64,000 nucleotides of DNA from CAXNKH01 sp049296795 (GTDB lineage: Bacteria > Pseudomonadota > Gammaproteobacteria > Burkholderiales > Burkholderiaceae_C). Under the pieces are notes generated by a model. It had not been told where the DNA came from. It saw only the letters and a list, made by a program, of their open reading frames with translations, and searched no databases. Shown piece after piece: positions 62,528-64,000 of this stretch; position 1 is the first letter of the stretch; every line of letters starts with the position of its first letter. Location of the stretch: positions 186,001-250,000 of the forward strand of contig JBAQTC010000054.1 of the NCBI GenBank assembly GCA_049296795.1, given 5' to 3'. Made by a program: the position numbers and the translations under genes.

Positions 62528-63603
62528 GGCTGGAACCTCCGTAACGCTAGACCACAGGATGTCAAATAGGAGGGCGCCTCTCGCGCCATCCATTTCAGAG
62601 GTACACCGCCTGCGATCTCCATGCCCTCAAAGGGATTCAGCACACGGCAGGGAAAATTGGTTTGCTCGGTAACGACCTCGGCCAATCCCGCCAAAGCAGC
62701 TGTTCCGCCTGCGAGCATCACGTAATCCACCGATTGATGTGCCGTGGTCGTGAAGAAAAATTTCAAGGCACGCCCAGCTTCTTGGGCCAGCAGGTCCATA
62801 AAAGGGATCCGCACCCGATCGTTGTAATCATCCGGTAAATCAGCATTGCACTTCTTGGTTTCAGCCTCTTCCGCTGAAAATCCATATTGATGCATGATCA
62901 TCTCCGTCAGTTGATGACCGCCAAAAGCCAAATCGCGCTCATAAAGAACTTCTTCATCGCAGATAACCTGAAGACTGCTGGTCAAAGCCCCCAACTCGAA
63001 CAAGGCCACCACAACACCCACCCCTTGATCGGGCAGCATTTCAATCAGCCGTTGGGTCGCCAAACGTGACGCATAGGCCTCGATGTCAACGATGGCCGGT
63101 TTAAGCCCAGCCGCTTCGGCCAGACCTTGGAGATCTTGGACTCGCTCCTTTCGAGAAGCTGCAATCAGCACGTCCAAATCACCCGAGGAAGTCGGACTGG
63201 GTCCTACGACGCAAAAATCAAGACTGACCTCGTCCATTGGGAAAGGAATGTACTGACCAGCTTCAGTCTCGACTTGAAACTCCAGCTCCTGCTCCGACAA
63301 TTCAGCAGAAACAAGGATGCTTTTAGTAATCACGGCCGAAGTTGGAAGCGCCATCGCTACACGCTTGGTTTTAGCGCCGCTTTTATCAAGCAGCCGCCGC
63401 AACGCTTGGGCCACCTCTTCGAATTTTTCGATGGTCCCGGCTACCACGCAGCCCTGTGCCAGTGGCTCGATCGCACAGCGTTGGAGTATCAGCTGCCCCG
63501 TTGAATTTCGGCCCAACTCGACCAATTTGATGCTGGTCGAACTGATGTCCAAACCCAGCATGGGGGCTGGTTTCTGACTGAACAAATCACCCAAAGGGTT
63601 CAA
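62524..63603 (-). CDS. pilM: Type IV pilus inner-membrane ATPase-like protein PilM
   Basis: Actin-like cytoplasmic protein that binds PilN. 359 residues from a TTG at 63603 with AGGAG six bases upstream. The actin fold signs are MLGLDISSTSIKLVELGR, the ATP-binding VALFELGALTSSLQV and MLAGGTAALAGLAEVV. First gene of pilMNOPQ, with a strong promoter at 63660-63688. Confidence 0.94.
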   Translation of the reverse strand: MNPLGDLFSQKPAPMLGLDISSTSIKLVELGRNSTGQLILQRCAIEPLAQGCVVAGTIEKFEEVAQALRRLLDKSGAKTKRVAMALPTSAVITKSILVSAELSEQELEFQVETEAGQYIPFPMDEVSLDFCVVGPSPTSSGDLDVLIAASRKERVQDLQGLAEAAGLKPAIVDIEAYASRLATQRLIEMLPDQGVGVVVALFELGALTSSLQVICDEEVLYERDLAFGGHQLTEMIMHQYGFSAEEAETKKCNADLPDDYNDRVRIPFMDLLAQEAGRALKFFFTTTAHQSVDYVMLAGGTAALAGLAEVVTEQTNFPCRVLNPFEGMEIAGGVPLKWMAREAPSYLTSCGLALRRFQP

Positions 63604-63659
63604 ACTCGTCTCCTGATGTCAGCCACTCGCGTTAGGAATAAAACGCAGTCGTTGAGCAA

Positions 63660-63688
63660 ATCGTATCAGCAAGGTTTCAGTCGCTCAA
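63660..63688 (-). promoter_or_regulatory. Promoter of pilMNOPQ
   Basis: On the minus strand TTGAGC (63683-63688), 17-base spacer, TACGAT (63660-63665); the leader to the pilM start is about 50 bases. It overlaps the candidate ponA promoter on the opposite strand. Confidence 0.6.
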
Positions 63689-63702
63689 GGGTTTTTTATA
63701 AT
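63674..63702 (+). promoter_or_regulatory. Candidate promoter of the PBP1a gene
   Basis: A perfect TATAAT (63697-63702) lies 26 bases before the ATG. The best -35 is weak (GTTTCA at 63674-63679, 17-base spacing). The spacer region is shared with the divergent pilM promoter. Confidence 0.5.
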
Positions 63703-63727
63703 TAATTGCGTTTACTCTCTAAACCCT

Positions 63728-64000
63728 ATGCCATTCAAACCCAAGTCAAATGTCGCCTCACACGGGCCAAAACCAACGCAGTCCTATGCCTCAGACAAGG
63801 GCTGGCTACTGCGCATGACGCTCTGGGCAGGGGCCCTTTTATTAGCCGGTTTGGTGGCGCTGCTCTGCGTCATCGCACTGGCTTTGGCCGTTGCTTTCCC
63901 CAACCTGCCCGATATTTCCGACCTCTCGGACTACCGCCCCAAATTGCCGCTACGGGTGTTTTCTGCTGAAGGCACCTTGATCGGCGAGTTTGGAGAAGAA
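63728..64000 (+). CDS. mrcA: Class A penicillin-binding protein 1A (3'-truncated by the window edge)
   Basis: First 91 codons of a bifunctional peptidoglycan glycosyltransferase/transpeptidase. A cytoplasmic tail of about 28 residues, one signal-anchor (LWAGALLLAGLVALLCVIAL), and the juxtamembrane LPDISDLSDYRPKLPLRVFS then AEGTLIGEFGEE, the standard entry to the glycosyltransferase domain of PBP1A. The rest of the gene is outside. The ATG at 63728 is 25 bases from a TATAAT. Divergent from pilM, as in many proteobacteria. Confidence 0.92.
   Translation, partial: MPFKPKSNVASHGPKPTQSYASDKGWLLRMTLWAGALLLAGLVALLCVIALALAVAFPNLPDISDLSDYRPKLPLRVFSAEGTLIGEFGEE

Overview
This 64 kb window is a stretch of ordinary chromosome from a betaproteobacterium, most likely order Burkholderiales, family Comamonadaceae or a close relative (Rhodoferax/Polaromonas-like). 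The placement is inferred from protein sequence character and from gene neighbourhoods recalled for that group: prfA-prmC-grxD, rplU-rpmA-obgE-proB, pilB-pilC-pilD-coaE-zapD-yacG, secA-argJ, petABC-sspA-sspB, mla-murA-his-tat, gltBD, and pilMNOPQ-aroKB. No database search was run. The genes are densely packed, largely intact and mostly housekeeping. No rRNA, CRISPR array, prophage, plasmid function or biosynthetic cluster was seen.

Layout. 1-5.2 kb: end of prfA, the methylase prmC that modifies its product, grxD, a lytic transglycosylase, proS and rppH. 5.3-9.5 kb: proB, obgE, rpmA and rplU on the minus strand, then ispB and tRNA-Pro(CGG) on the plus strand. 9.6-15.2 kb: a small probable integrase relic behind the tRNA, then the type IV pilus genes pilB, pilC, pilD, then coaE, zapD and yacG. 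15.2-20.6 kb: secA, argJ, a DUF815 ATPase and a Nudix hydrolase on the minus strand. 20.6-25.3 kb: a structured secA/dciA intergenic region, a DciA-like protein, tRNA-Thr(TGT), sspA-sspB and the cytochrome bc1 operon petABC. 25.4-29 kb: mscL, pdxA, a Nif3-family protein and a DegS-like protease. 29-45 kb: a long minus-strand array mlaF-E-D-A-C-B, an ABC-2 exporter pair, a BolA-family gene, murA, hisG-D-C-B-H-A-F-I-E, a HIT protein and tatA-B-C. 45-51.5 kb: gltB-gltD. 51.5-52.4 kb: an 870-bp RAYT-type (Y1/HUH) transposase element bounded by perfect 22-bp inverted repeats. 52.4-63.6 kb: a glycine-zipper lipoprotein, a methyltransferase, DUF1415, an MFS transporter, dgt, aroB, aroK and pilQ-P-O-N-M. 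The window closes with the start of a class A penicillin-binding protein (ponA/mrcA) transcribed divergently from pilM.

Functionally, the region supplies translation termination and tRNA charging, two halves of the type IV pilus machine, Sec and Tat export, the bc1 complex, outer-membrane lipid asymmetry, peptidoglycan precursor synthesis, and pathways for His, Pro, Arg, Glu and shikimate.

I did not find a convincing new multi-gene system. The observations most worth a second look are the RAYT element wedged 3 bp upstream of the gltB promoter and contributing the stop codon of the adjacent lipoprotein gene, the integrase relic at tRNA-Pro, the structured secA/dciA intergenic element, and the PVWY variant of the cytochrome b Qo-site motif. 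Longest intergenic stretches are all under 230 bases.
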